Shown here one piece after another: positions 25,218 through 33,241 of a stretch of DNA of 34,841 nt. This DNA comes from an uncultured Bacteroidales bacterium. Lineage in GTDB: Bacteria; Bacteroidota; Bacteroidia; Bacteroidales; UBA3824. The notes under the pieces were generated by a model. That model was not told the origin of the DNA. It did no database searches and saw only the letters and a list, made by a program, of their open reading frames with translations. Position 1 is the stretch's first letter. Each line of letters starts with the position of its first letter. The translations under genes were made by a program, and so were the position numbers. Location of the stretch: the NCBI GenBank assembly GCA_905233995.1, contig CAJOGF010000021.1:1-34841 (forward strand), in the 5' to 3' direction.

Positions 25218-27161
25218 ATGGAAAAATCTACGATATTGGTAGTTGACGATAGTATGTCAAACTTATTGTTGGTAAAAGATATTCTCTCTGGCGAAGCGGA
25301 ATACGAAATTATAACCGAAAGCGAAGGTGAAAATGTTATTAAAATCTTGAACAACAGAAAAGTGGACTTGATACTTTTGGATATAATGATGCCCAAAGTT
25401 GATGGTTTTGAAGTCTGCAAAAAAATCAAAGACGATTTGGCATTCAAGGATATTCCGATTATTTTCCTGACGGCAAAAATTGATGAGGCAAGTCTTTTGG
25501 CTGGTTTTGAACTCGGAGGTGTTGATTATATAAAAAAACCATTTTTGATTTCAGAATTAATTGCGAGGGTTAAAACGCATTTGCAACTAAAAAAAACTAA
25601 CGAAAAACTCAAAAACGAACTTTTTCAGCATTATTTAACTCAGCAAAGTCTTATTGCCTCGCAAAACGAACTTTCTGTTAAAAACAATATTGCATCTTTT
25701 TTCCTTTCGGGTTTCAGAGATGATTTGTATCCGAGGCTGTTGGAGGAGATTTTGAAATATCTCGGTCTTGACTTCGGTGTTATCGGCACTTTGAATGATG
25801 AACAAAAACTTGTCTGTCCTTCCATTTATTCTGGCGAAATCGAATCCGATAAAGATTATGTTTTTGATATTCAGGATATTGGTGATATTGCAATTTCGGT
25901 TCTGAAAAAACGTACTGTTATTCAAAAAAATGAAGTATCTCCTTTGTTTTTTACCAAAGCCAAGGTGAATTTTATGATTAGTGTCCCAATGATTTGCAAT
26001 TCCAAAGTTATTGGACTTGTGGCTGTTGCGGGCAAAAGAACCGATTATTCTGATTCTTATCGTGAAAAATTAGAAAACATTGCTTCTTTTTTGTCTCCTG
26101 TTATGTATAATAATTTGGAAAGGAAAAAAGCGGAACAACTTTTGAAATTTTCAGAAGAAAAATATCGTACTTTTTTCAATAATATAAGCGACGGAGTAAT
26201 TGTTTTTAATTATGACGGTAACGATTTTTCTTTGTATGAAATCAATCGTGCGGGGCTTGAATTAATGGGTTATTCGTTTGAAGAACTTTCTAAAATGCCT
26301 GTCGAAAAAATTATAGAACCCGTTTTTTCGGAAAAATATCTTGAAGCCATGAAACTTGCTTTAGATGGCAAGTCGCAAGGTTTTGAAACATACATCGTTA
26401 ACTCTAAAGGAAAAACAATACCTATCGAAATCAATATTGATAGATTTTTTATAAAGAATGGCAAAGTTTTTGTTTTCAACGTTTTGCGGGATATTACTGA
26501 TAGAAAAAATGTAGATAAAAGGCTTTTCAGCACTATTGTTGAAACGCAAGAAAACGAGCGTTTGAGGTTTGCAAAAGATATTCATGACGGTATTGGTTCA
26601 TATTTGACATCGCTTATCACTTATATAAATCTTTTGGCATCAAGCAAAATATCGGTTATGGAAATGCCCGATATTTTTGAGGAGATGAAAGACCTTGTAA
26701 TGGAAGCAGTTAGAGAGTCAAAAAATATAGCCTCAGACCTTGTGCCGGATATTTTGGATAATTTTGGTCTTGTTGCGGGTATAAAAAATCTTGCAAAACA
26801 TATCTTTGTTGATGGCAAAATTCAACTTATTTTTGAGTGTGGAAATTTCAAAGAGCCTCAAAACAAGATTCTTAAAACGGCTCTTTTTAGGATAGTTAAC
26901 GAGTTGTTGAACAATGCGGTAAAATATTCAAGTGCGTCAAAAGTAATTCTTATTCTTGAAACTTCGGACAATTATACTCATTTGAAATATATTGATGATG
27001 GAAAAGGCTTTGATAAAGAGGAAGTTATGACGATGATTCAGAATAAGGAAGTATCGGGTTTGAAAAATATTGAAAGTAGAGTTGCAAATTTCAGCGGACA
27101 AGTTGATATAAAAACCTCAAAAAATCACGGCTTGGAAATCAATATTGTGGTTCTCAATTAA
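25218..27161 (+). CDS. REC-GAF-PAS histidine kinase (HisKA_3 type)
   Basis: The protein has 647 aa and no membrane helix, so it is cytoplasmic. The N-terminal receiver (5-125) has all key residues: acidic pair in VVDDS, phospho-acceptor D55 (LLDIMMPKVDGFEV), T in FLTAK and K in IKKPF. Next come a GAF-like domain (about 150-305) and a PAS domain (about 315-430; EEKYRTFFNNISDGVIVF). A HisKA_3 dimerisation domain carries H456 in FAKDIHDGIGSYL. The ATPase domain has N-box NELLNNAVKY (N561) and DDGKGF. It is therefore a NarX/DegS-class kinase driven by an upstream phospho-signal rather than by a ligand outside the cell. It overlaps or nearly abuts the tandem-receiver gene downstream, its likely partner. 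Confidence 0.93.
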   Translation: MEKSTILVVDDSMSNLLLVKDILSGEAEYEIITESEGENVIKILNNRKVDLILLDIMMPKVDGFEVCKKIKDDLAFKDIPIIFLTAKIDEASLLAGFELGGVDYIKKPFLISELIARVKTHLQLKKTNEKLKNELFQHYLTQQSLIASQNELSVKNNIASFFLSGFRDDLYPRLLEEILKYLGLDFGVIGTLNDEQKLVCPSIYSGEIESDKDYVFDIQDIGDIAISVLKKRTVIQKNEVSPLFFTKAKVNFMISVPMICNSKVIGLVAVAGKRTDYSDSYREKLENIASFLSPVMYNNLERKKAEQLLKFSEEKYRTFFNNISDGVIVFNYDGNDFSLYEINRAGLELMGYSFEELSKMPVEKIIEPVFSEKYLEAMKLALDGKSQGFETYIVNSKGKTIPIEINIDRFFIKNGKVFVFNVLRDITDRKNVDKRLFSTIVETQENERLRFAKDIHDGIGSYLTSLITYINLLASSKISVMEMPDIFEEMKDLVMEAVRESKNIASDLVPDILDNFGLVAGIKNLAKHIFVDGKIQLIFECGNFKEPQNKILKTALFRIVNELLNNAVKYSSASKVILILETSDNYTHLKYIDDGKGFDKEEVMTMIQNKEVSGLKNIESRVANFSGQVDIKTSKNHGLEINIVVLN

Positions 27162-27178
27162 TGTATTTTTGGGTGGAA

Positions 27179-27979
27179 ATGTTAAAAAAAATAGTGTTGG
27201 TTGATGATCAAAGGGCTTTTCGACAATCTTTCAAATTACTTTTAAGAAAGGTTGGAGGTGCTTCTGTTGTGGCAGAATACGACTCTGGGGAAGAGTTTTT
27301 GAAAAACTTAAATAAAAAGTTTTCAGCCGAAATTGTGTTTATTTGTATTGAGTTAGCAGGATTTACCGGTATTGAAACTATAAGAAAAGCCGTCAAGAAA
27401 ATGCCTGATATTGTAATGATAGGAATGTCGGTATATCAAGACAAAATTTATGTAGAACAAGCGATTGAAGCCGGTGCAAGAGGTTATCTTTTAAAGTTTT
27501 CTGACAATTTTTCGATTCTTGACACGATTATTCGTTTTCCGAAGGCGGAAATTTTTTATTCTTCTGAGGTTAATCCGCTTGGCAATATAAAATTTTCAAA
27601 AAAATTCAGAGTCATTTTGACAGATGACAGCGAGTCGTCGCTTTTTGTCAGCGAATATATTTTGCAAAACGAGGGTTTTGAAGTTGTATCTTTTCTTTCG
27701 GCATTTGATGCGCTTAGTTTTGCACAAAAATCCTCTGACGCTTGTCTTGTTATAACAGATTATATAATGCCAGAAATTTCAGGAATACAGTTTTCGCAAA
27801 AGATTCGTCAGATTAGAAACTATAAAAAAGTTCCAGTTATGTTACTTTCGGCTTTTGTTAATAACAAAGTGCTTTCTGACGCGTCAGAAAACGGTATTAA
27901 CCTTGTTTTAAAGAAACCATTTTTGGAAAAAGAACTTGTGTCAGCAGCCGAAAAATTGATTTTTGAAAAAAAAATATAA
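27179..27979 (+). CDS. Tandem receiver protein; first receiver lacks the phospho-acceptor Asp
   Basis: I prefer ATG 27179 (266 aa), which gives MLKKIVLVDD, the usual start of a receiver. An ATG at 27161 overlapping the kinase stop codon is possible. Receiver 1 (1-120) keeps the acidic pair (VDDQ), the strand-4 Ser and the Lys (GYLLKFSD). However, strand 3 reads VFICIELAGFTG, so the phosphorylated Asp is Cys (C56) and the conserved Pro is Ala. Receiver 2 (about 145-260) is complete, with LTDDSE, D194 in VITDYIMPEISG, S in LLSAF and K in LKKPF. There is no output domain, so it probably relays phosphate or binds partners. It lies directly after the REC-GAF-PAS kinase and is almost certainly co-transcribed with it. 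Confidence 0.9.
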   Translation: MLKKIVLVDDQRAFRQSFKLLLRKVGGASVVAEYDSGEEFLKNLNKKFSAEIVFICIELAGFTGIETIRKAVKKMPDIVMIGMSVYQDKIYVEQAIEAGARGYLLKFSDNFSILDTIIRFPKAEIFYSSEVNPLGNIKFSKKFRVILTDDSESSLFVSEYILQNEGFEVVSFLSAFDALSFAQKSSDACLVITDYIMPEISGIQFSQKIRQIRNYKKVPVMLLSAFVNNKVLSDASENGINLVLKKPFLEKELVSAAEKLIFEKKI

Positions 27980-28009
27980 AAAAAATTTTTTATTTACGAA
28001 TATTATATA

Positions 28010-28017
28010 TAATTTTG
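28010..28017 (+). promoter_or_regulatory. -7 box of tRNA-Cys
   Basis: TAATTTTG lies 15 bp before the tRNA. The -33 position at 20 bp reads TTTT. Confidence 0.55.
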
Positions 28018-28032
28018 CAGTGTTAAAAAAAT

Positions 28033-28103
28033 GGTCGGTTAGCCAAGCGGTTAGGTACCGGTCTGCAAAACCGTTTAGAGCGGTTCGACTCCGCTACCGA
28101 CCT
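28033..28103 (+). tRNA. tRNA-Cys (anticodon GCA)
   Basis: Acceptor GGTCGGT/ACCGACC, D arm GCC/GGT, anticodon stem CCGGT/ACCGT with loop CTGCAAA (GCA at 28065-28067), T stem AGCGG/CCGCT with TTCGACT. Discriminator T fits the U73 required by CysRS. The first anticodon-stem pair (C-T) is a mismatch. Confidence 0.93.
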
Positions 28104-28112
28104 CTTAATGTT

Positions 28113-28145
28113 AAAGTCAATCATAGTAGTATGGTTGACTTTTTT
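28113..28145 (+). terminator. Terminator after tRNA-Cys
   Basis: AAAGTCAATCAT (28113-28124) pairs with ATGGTTGACTTT (28131-28142) with one G-T pair, followed by more Ts. Confidence 0.85.
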
Positions 28146-28231
28146 GTTTGTGTTTGCAAAAAATTAAAGAAATTGTTTTTGGAAACAAAATTATTATATA
28201 TATTTACGCTTTCATAAAAAAGCATAATAGT

Positions 28232-28973
28232 ATGGAGAATAAAATAATAGGTGTTATACCAGCCAAAATAAATTCTTGGAATGCCTATGATTGGTCATGT
28301 ATACAATAGAGTAAGGTTATGTCCTGATTTTTCGGATGTTTATGTAGCCACAAACGATAGTCAGATAATTGATTACATTACTTCGATAGGTGGTAAATGT
28401 GTCGTGATAGAAGAAAGTCGTATCAGCGCAACTGACAGAGTGGCTGAGGCGGTTAGAAAAATTGAATCTGAAAAGAAAACTATTTATGACCTTGCCGTTT
28501 TGATTCAGCCTGACGAGCCGATGATAACACCCGAATTAATTGGTCGTGCGATTAGTCCGCTTGTTATGGACGAAAATCTTAAAATGACAACTTTGATGTC
28601 AGAAATTACTGACGATAAGATTTTTTATGACCGAAACGAAATCAAGGTTGTTGTTGATACTCAAAATAATGCTTTGTATTTTTCTCGTGAGCCTATTCCG
28701 ACGGATAGCCGTAGTATGAAATTTCCAAGAATGAAACTTGTGGGAATTGATGTTTTTAGACGTAGTTTCTTAAATAAGTTTAATATTATGCTCTCTACGC
28801 CTTTGGAACTTGCTGAAGGAATAGATCTTATTCGTATAATCGAAAACGGTGTTAAGATTAAGATGACATTAACAGACCAAGCAACTTTTTCTGTTAATCA
28901 TCCAGAAGAGCTTCCGCTTGTAGAAAAATTGATGCAAGAAGAAGGTTATTTATTAAAAAAATACATGAAATAA
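28232..28973 (+). pseudogene. KdsB-like cytidylyltransferase (CMP-KDO synthetase family) with a deletion and frameshift near the N-terminus
   Basis: The natural start, ATG 28232, encodes MENKIIGVIPAKIN, the family's opening strand and first nucleotide-binding turn, but this frame stops at 28307-28309. From about 28272 a different frame reads ILGMPMIGHVYNR and continues intact to 28973. Between them the expected block (SxRxPGKPL plus two or three residues) is missing. Aligning with E. coli KdsB from memory, about 35 bases have been lost. The rest is well kept: SATDRVAEA, LIQPDEPM (QGDEP in typical KdsB), YFSREPIPTD and ELAEGIDLIRIIENG. KdsB activates KDO for lipopolysaccharide. Without the lost loop, which binds CTP, a protein starting at the ATG at 28281 should be inactive. 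Either the gene is dead or the assembly is wrong here. Confidence 0.82.
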
Positions 28974-29024
28974 TTGTTGATAAATTATTTAATACAATAT
29001 AATTAGAATTTTTCAAGAAAATAA

Positions 29025-30551
29025 ATGAGAGAAGTTAGAGTAAGGTTTGCGCCCTCTCCAACGGGTGCATTACATTTAGGCGGTGTTAGAACTGCGCTTT
29101 TCAATTATCTTTTTGCCAGAAAGCACGGCGGAAAATTTATTCTCAGAATTGAGGATACCGATCAAACCCGTTTTGTACCGGGCGCAGAAGATTATATAAT
29201 CCGCTCTCTTGAATGGATTGGTCTTGATGTTGACGAGAGCGACCTCAAAGGCGGTGATTATGGTCCTTACAAACAGAGCAATCGTAAAGAACTTTATAAA
29301 CAATATGCTTTTGAACTTGTTGATAAGGGTTTTGCTTATTATGCTTTTGATACTCCCGAAGAGTTGGAAGTTATGAGAAAAACGCTTGAGGCTCAGAAGG
29401 CTTCGGTTCAGTCTTACGGACCTAAAACTCGTATGACAATGAAAAACTCGTTAACTTTGTCAGCGGAAGAAACAAAACAACTTCTTGATAGTGGGGCGCA
29501 GTATGTTATTCGTTTCAAAATGCCTGAAAACGAGAAACTTGTTCTTAAGGATATAATTCGCGGTGAAATCAAAGCCGATACTTCGCTTCTTGACGACAAA
29601 GTTTTGTACAAAAGCGATGGTATGCCGACATATCATTTGGCAAATATAGTGGACGACCATTTGATGAAAATTTCACATGTGATAAGGGGGGAGGAATGGT
29701 TGCCATCTTTGCCTTTGCATTATTTGCTTTATAGAAGTTTTGGTTGGTTGGATTCAATGCCCGAATTTGCGCATTTGCCTCTTATTCTTAAACCTGACGG
29801 AAAAGGTAAACTTTCAAAACGAGATGGCGACCGTCTTGGATTTCCTGTTTTTCCGCTTCATTGGGAAGACCCGAAAACTGGTGAAGTTTCAAAGGGTTAC
29901 GAAGAGGCTGGATATTTTCCAGAGGCGTTTCTTAATATGATGGCACTTCTTGGTTGGAATCCCGGAAATACTACTCAAGAGATTTTTTCAAAAGAAGAGT
30001 TGTGTCAGTTGTTTTCTTTGGAGCATGTCAACAAGTCGGGTTCAAAATTCGATCCTGAAAAAAACAAATGGTTCAACAAACAATATCTTGAAAGAAAACC
30101 CGACAGCGAACTCGCAGAATATTTTATTGAAGATGCCAAAAAAGACGGAATTGAAGTCGATAAAGAAAAAGCCGCTTTGATTTGTTCTTTGGTAAAGGAT
30201 CGTTGTCATTTCTCTCACGATTTGTGGAAAGAAAGTACATATTTCTTTATTGAACCAACAAGTTACAACGAGGCCAACAAAAAGAAATTTTGGAAAGAGG
30301 ATTCTGCTCAGATTTTAACTAATGCTGCTAAAATTTTGGAACAAGAAACTGATTTTTCGTCAAAAAATCTTGAAGATAAAATTTCGGCATGGATTAACGA
30401 AAACGGACTTAATTTTGGCAAAGTTTTGAATCCTATGCGTCTTGTTTTGGCAGGAGAATGTAAGGGACCGCATATTTTTGATATTCTTAATCTTTTGGGA
30501 AAAGAAGAATCTTTGAAACGTATCAAAAAAGGTATTGAAGTTTTAGGATAA
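29025..30551 (+). CDS. gltX: Glutamyl-tRNA synthetase
   Basis: This enzyme charges tRNA-Glu. The 508 aa are full length. Signatures seen are HLGG (17-20, the HIGH equivalent) in FAPSPTGALHLGGVRTALFNYL, then RIEDTDQTR, HVIRGEEWLPSLP and KLSKR at 262-266, followed by an all-helical anticodon-binding domain (about 345-508). Because glnS is also present, this should be a discriminating enzyme for tRNA-Glu only. It starts 51 bp after the kdsB-like gene on the same strand with no clear promoter between them, so the two may be co-transcribed. Confidence 0.97.
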   Translation: MREVRVRFAPSPTGALHLGGVRTALFNYLFARKHGGKFILRIEDTDQTRFVPGAEDYIIRSLEWIGLDVDESDLKGGDYGPYKQSNRKELYKQYAFELVDKGFAYYAFDTPEELEVMRKTLEAQKASVQSYGPKTRMTMKNSLTLSAEETKQLLDSGAQYVIRFKMPENEKLVLKDIIRGEIKADTSLLDDKVLYKSDGMPTYHLANIVDDHLMKISHVIRGEEWLPSLPLHYLLYRSFGWLDSMPEFAHLPLILKPDGKGKLSKRDGDRLGFPVFPLHWEDPKTGEVSKGYEEAGYFPEAFLNMMALLGWNPGNTTQEIFSKEELCQLFSLEHVNKSGSKFDPEKNKWFNKQYLERKPDSELAEYFIEDAKKDGIEVDKEKAALICSLVKDRCHFSHDLWKESTYFFIEPTSYNEANKKKFWKEDSAQILTNAAKILEQETDFSSKNLEDKISAWINENGLNFGKVLNPMRLVLAGECKGPHIFDILNLLGKEESLKRIKKGIEVLG

Positions 30552-30592
30552 AAAATCTTGAAGATTTATTTTTTTATCTGTTGATTTTTTTT

Positions 30593-30600
30593 TACCTTTG
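30593..30600 (+). promoter_or_regulatory. -7 box of the rplY operon
   Basis: TACCTTTG matches the consensus. The -33 position is only a T run. The leader to the rplY ATG is about 98 bp, long enough to hold regulation, though I see no defined structure. Confidence 0.55.
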
Positions 30601-30698
30601 CGCTCGTCAAATTCCCTTTGACTTTGTATTTTTAAGGTGCGATGGGAAATTGAAATTTTTATTAATTCAATTTTGAGTAACACAATTTTTATTAAAAA

Positions 30699-31274
30699 AT
30701 GAGAACATTTGATTTGAAAGGTACTGAACGCAAACAAATCGGTTCAAAGTACGCAAAACAACTCCGTAAAGAGGGTCAAGTTCCTTGTATTGTTTACGGT
30801 AACAAAAACCAGATTAACTTTTCTGTATCTCAAAAAGAACTTAAAGGTGCTGTTGTAACTCCTCATGTTTACATTGTAAATCTTGACATTGAGGGCAAAG
30901 TTATTAAAACTGTTATCAAAGACCTTCAGTTTCATCCTGTAACAGATGAGGTTCTTCACGCTGATTTTTATGCTTTTGCTGACGATCAGGCTATTAGCGT
31001 AAAACTTCCTGTTAATTTGGTAGGTTTGGCTCCCGGTGTTAAAGTCGGTGGTAAAATGAAACAATCAGCAAGAAAAGTAACCGTAAAAGGTAAAGCCGCT
31101 GATTTGCCAGAAAAAATCGACGTTGATGTTAGCAGCCTTGAACTTGAGCAGTCAATTAAAGTTGGCGATTTGAAATTTGAAAAATTTGAAATAACTGACC
31201 CACAAGACGCTTTGATTTGCAGAATTATGGCTACAAGAGCAACTGCTGCTGCCGCTTCTGCTGACAAGAAATAG
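30699..31274 (+). CDS. rplY: Ribosomal protein bL25 (CTC-type, long form)
   Basis: bL25 binds 5S rRNA in the large subunit. The 191 aa comprise the N-terminal L25 domain (1-90; LRKEGQVPCIVYGNKNQ, DLQFHPVTDEVLHADFYAF) and the TL5/CTC C-terminal beta domain (95-180; VNLVGLAPGVKVGGKM, ADLPEKIDVDVSSLELEQSIKVGDL), ending in an Ala-rich tail. This long form is normal for Bacteroidota. It heads the order rplY-pth-hslR, a common arrangement in this phylum, with 21 bp before pth. Confidence 0.96.
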   Translation: MRTFDLKGTERKQIGSKYAKQLRKEGQVPCIVYGNKNQINFSVSQKELKGAVVTPHVYIVNLDIEGKVIKTVIKDLQFHPVTDEVLHADFYAFADDQAISVKLPVNLVGLAPGVKVGGKMKQSARKVTVKGKAADLPEKIDVDVSSLELEQSIKVGDLKFEKFEITDPQDALICRIMATRATAAAASADKK

Positions 31275-31295
31275 TTTTTCTTTTCAAAAATAGTT

Positions 31296-31859
31296 ATGAA
31301 ATATCTTATTGCCGGACTTGGGAATTTATCTCCTGAGTACGAAAATACAAGACATAACATGGGTTTTATGGTACTCGATGCTTTTGCTAAAGCATCGGGT
31401 GCTTTTTTTAATACCGATCGTTATGCACAAAAAGCCGAAATAAAATATCGTGGCAAAACCGTCATTTTGATAAAACCCTCCACTTTTATGAATCTCAGCG
31501 GTAAGGCGGTTAATTATTGGAAACAACAAGAAAATATCCCGTTGGAAAATATTTTGGTTTTGGTTGACGATTTATCGTTACCTTTAGGTGTTATAAGACT
31601 TCGTCCGGGTGGCTCAGAAGCGGGTCATAACGGTCTGAAAAGCATTACAAGTTGTTTGTCAACTCAAAACTATTCGCGTCTTAGATTTGGTATCGGAAAT
31701 GATTTTCCAAAAGGCGGACAAGTGGATTATGTTTTGGGAAATTTTTCCAACGAGGATTTGGATTTAATTAATCAGCGGACTTTGGTAACTACTGAGGCTA
31801 TTTATGGTTTCTTAACCGACGGAATCCAAATAACTATGAATAAATTTAATGGTAAATAA
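31296..31859 (+). CDS. pth: Peptidyl-tRNA hydrolase
   Basis: Pth recycles tRNA from peptidyl-tRNA dropped during translation. The 187 aa are of normal length. Catalytic and substrate residues are in place: N10 (GLGN) and H20 (NTRHNMGF), then KPSTFMNLSGKAV, the Asp pair in LVDDLSLPLG, and RPGGSEAGHNGLKSI. It lies second in rplY-pth-hslR, separated from the downstream S4 gene by only two bases, so translational coupling is likely. Confidence 0.97.
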   Translation: MKYLIAGLGNLSPEYENTRHNMGFMVLDAFAKASGAFFNTDRYAQKAEIKYRGKTVILIKPSTFMNLSGKAVNYWKQQENIPLENILVLVDDLSLPLGVIRLRPGGSEAGHNGLKSITSCLSTQNYSRLRFGIGNDFPKGGQVDYVLGNFSNEDLDLINQRTLVTTEAIYGFLTDGIQITMNKFNGK

Positions 31860-31861
31860 AA

Positions 31862-32287
31862 ATGCGTGTTGACAAATTTCTTTTCTGTGTAAGACTTTTC
31901 AAAACGAGAACTCTTGCCTCTGATGCTTGTGGTAAAGGTAGAATTTTGGTTAATGGCTCTACCGTTAAGCCTTCGCGTGAGGTAAATCCCGGAGATGAGG
32001 TTTCGGTTAAGGTGAATCCTGTTTTTAGACGTTACAAAATTCTTAACCTTTTGAAAGGTAGGGTAGGAGCCTCAAAAGTTCCTGAATATCTGATAGAAAC
32101 AACACCAGAAGACGATTTGTTTAAACTTAAAATGATGAGGGATATTTCGTCACTATCTTTTGGTACGAGGGATAGAGGTACGGGGCGTCCTACAAAGAAA
32201 GATCGTAGAGATATTGACCGTTTTTATGATGATGCCGATTCTGAAGACGATGTTTTAGACGGTTTTACACCTGATTTTGAAGAATAA
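31862..32287 (+). CDS. hslR: S4-domain RNA-binding protein, Hsp15 family
   Basis: The protein has 141 aa. Residues 1-60 form an S4 domain (MRVDKFLFCVRLFKTRTLA, then a GKGRILVNG turn and PSREVNPGDEVSVK). The family binds 50S subunits that carry stranded nascent-chain tRNA, a job that fits its pairing with pth. The C-terminal 60 residues are charged, first basic (RDRGTGRPTKKDRRD) and then acidic (DDADSEDDVLDG), as in many Bacteroidota members. It is the last gene of the operon. No terminator follows for about 140 bp. Confidence 0.93.
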   Translation: MRVDKFLFCVRLFKTRTLASDACGKGRILVNGSTVKPSREVNPGDEVSVKVNPVFRRYKILNLLKGRVGASKVPEYLIETTPEDDLFKLKMMRDISSLSFGTRDRGTGRPTKKDRRDIDRFYDDADSEDDVLDGFTPDFEE

Positions 32288-32429
32288 AGTAAAAAAATAG
32301 AAAAAATTGATAGGGTATTTCGTTTTTCGCGTGTTGTATAAATGAAAAAAATAAGAAATCTCTTTGAAACCAAATAATTAAATAATGATTTTTTTTACCT
32401 GACAATTTTTTTATTAACCTACAGAACGT

Positions 32430-32465
32430 AAAAAAGCCGTTGAAATTTTTTCAATTGGCTTTTTT
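32430..32465 (+). terminator. Terminator between hslR and purN
   Basis: AAAAAAGCC...TTGAA pairs with TTCAA..GGCTTTTTT around a T-rich loop. It stands about 140 bp after hslR. The intervening bases 32288-32429 hold nothing I recognise. Confidence 0.78.
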
Positions 32466-32494
32466 GCTTTTTATAAGGTTTCTTTTTATCTTTG
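32463..32494 (+). promoter_or_regulatory. Promoter of purN
   Basis: TTTG at 32463-32466 and TATCTTTG at 32487-32494, spacing 20 bp. The -33 box overlaps the T tract of the preceding terminator. Confidence 0.8.
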
Positions 32495-32531
32495 CGATTT
32501 AGAAAAAAAAATTAAAATCGCAAAAAAATAA

Positions 32532-33122
32532 ATGATAAATATTGCTGTATTTGTATCGGGTGGTGGAACAAATTGTGAAAGACTTATACAACATTTCAAA
32601 GGACACAATCGCTATAAAATTGCGCTTGTTGTCAGCAACAAGAAAGATGCACCAGCAATCGAAAAAGCGGAACGTTATGGTGTTAAGGCAGTTGTGATGG
32701 AAAAGTCAAAACTTAACAATCCTAAAGAATTTCTTCCGTTAATGACTTTGTATGGTATTCAGTTTATAGTTCTTGCTGGATTTTTGCCAATTATACCTGA
32801 CTATTTGATTGAGGCTTACCCTAATAGAATTATTAATCTTCATCCGGCTTTGTTGCCGAAATTTGGAGGCAAAGGTATGTGGGGACATCATGTCCATGAG
32901 GCTGTAAAGCAATCTGGCGATACTCAAACTGGCATGACAGTTCATTTTGTAACTTCAGTTTGTGATGGTGGTCAAATTATTGCGCAAGTAAAATGCGATA
33001 TTCTTCCTTCGGATACTGTTGACGATATTGCTTCAAAAGAGCATGAACTCGAAATGCGACATTTCCCTATAATTACTCAAGAGGTTTTGGATAAAAGTTT
33101 CAACTCCTTTTTGTTACAATAA
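32532..33122 (+). CDS. purN: Phosphoribosylglycinamide formyltransferase
   Basis: PurN transfers a formyl group from 10-formyl-tetrahydrofolate to GAR in purine synthesis. The 196 aa are standard length. The phosphate-binding loop is VSGGGTNCERLI (8-19). The catalytic triad is visible as N102 and H104 in INLHPALLP and D145 in CDGG. The loop FGGKGMWGHHVHEAV and the conserved TGMTVHFV follow the family pattern. It is monocistronic, with its own promoter; no other pur genes are in the window. Confidence 0.96.
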   Translation: MINIAVFVSGGGTNCERLIQHFKGHNRYKIALVVSNKKDAPAIEKAERYGVKAVVMEKSKLNNPKEFLPLMTLYGIQFIVLAGFLPIIPDYLIEAYPNRIINLHPALLPKFGGKGMWGHHVHEAVKQSGDTQTGMTVHFVTSVCDGGQIIAQVKCDILPSDTVDDIASKEHELEMRHFPIITQEVLDKSFNSFLLQ

Positions 33123-33179
33123 CTGCGAAAAAAGTTGCATTTTTTAAAAATAATCATTATTATAGGAAACTCAATCTTT

Positions 33180-33211
33180 TTTGTATTTTCCGAAAAGTTG
33201 AACTATCTTTG
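33180..33211 (+). promoter_or_regulatory. Promoter of the Rpn-family gene
   Basis: TTTG at 33180-33183 and TATCTTTG at 33204-33211, spacing 20 bp. A false TTG start falls in the -7 box; the true ATG is at 33242. Confidence 0.8.
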
Positions 33212-33241
33212 CGTCCAAAGAAAACCATTATACAAAAGACT

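Noticed and set aside
27963..28217. 84-codon ORF after the tandem receiver gene
   Set aside because: It runs through the tRNA-Cys gene and its terminator.
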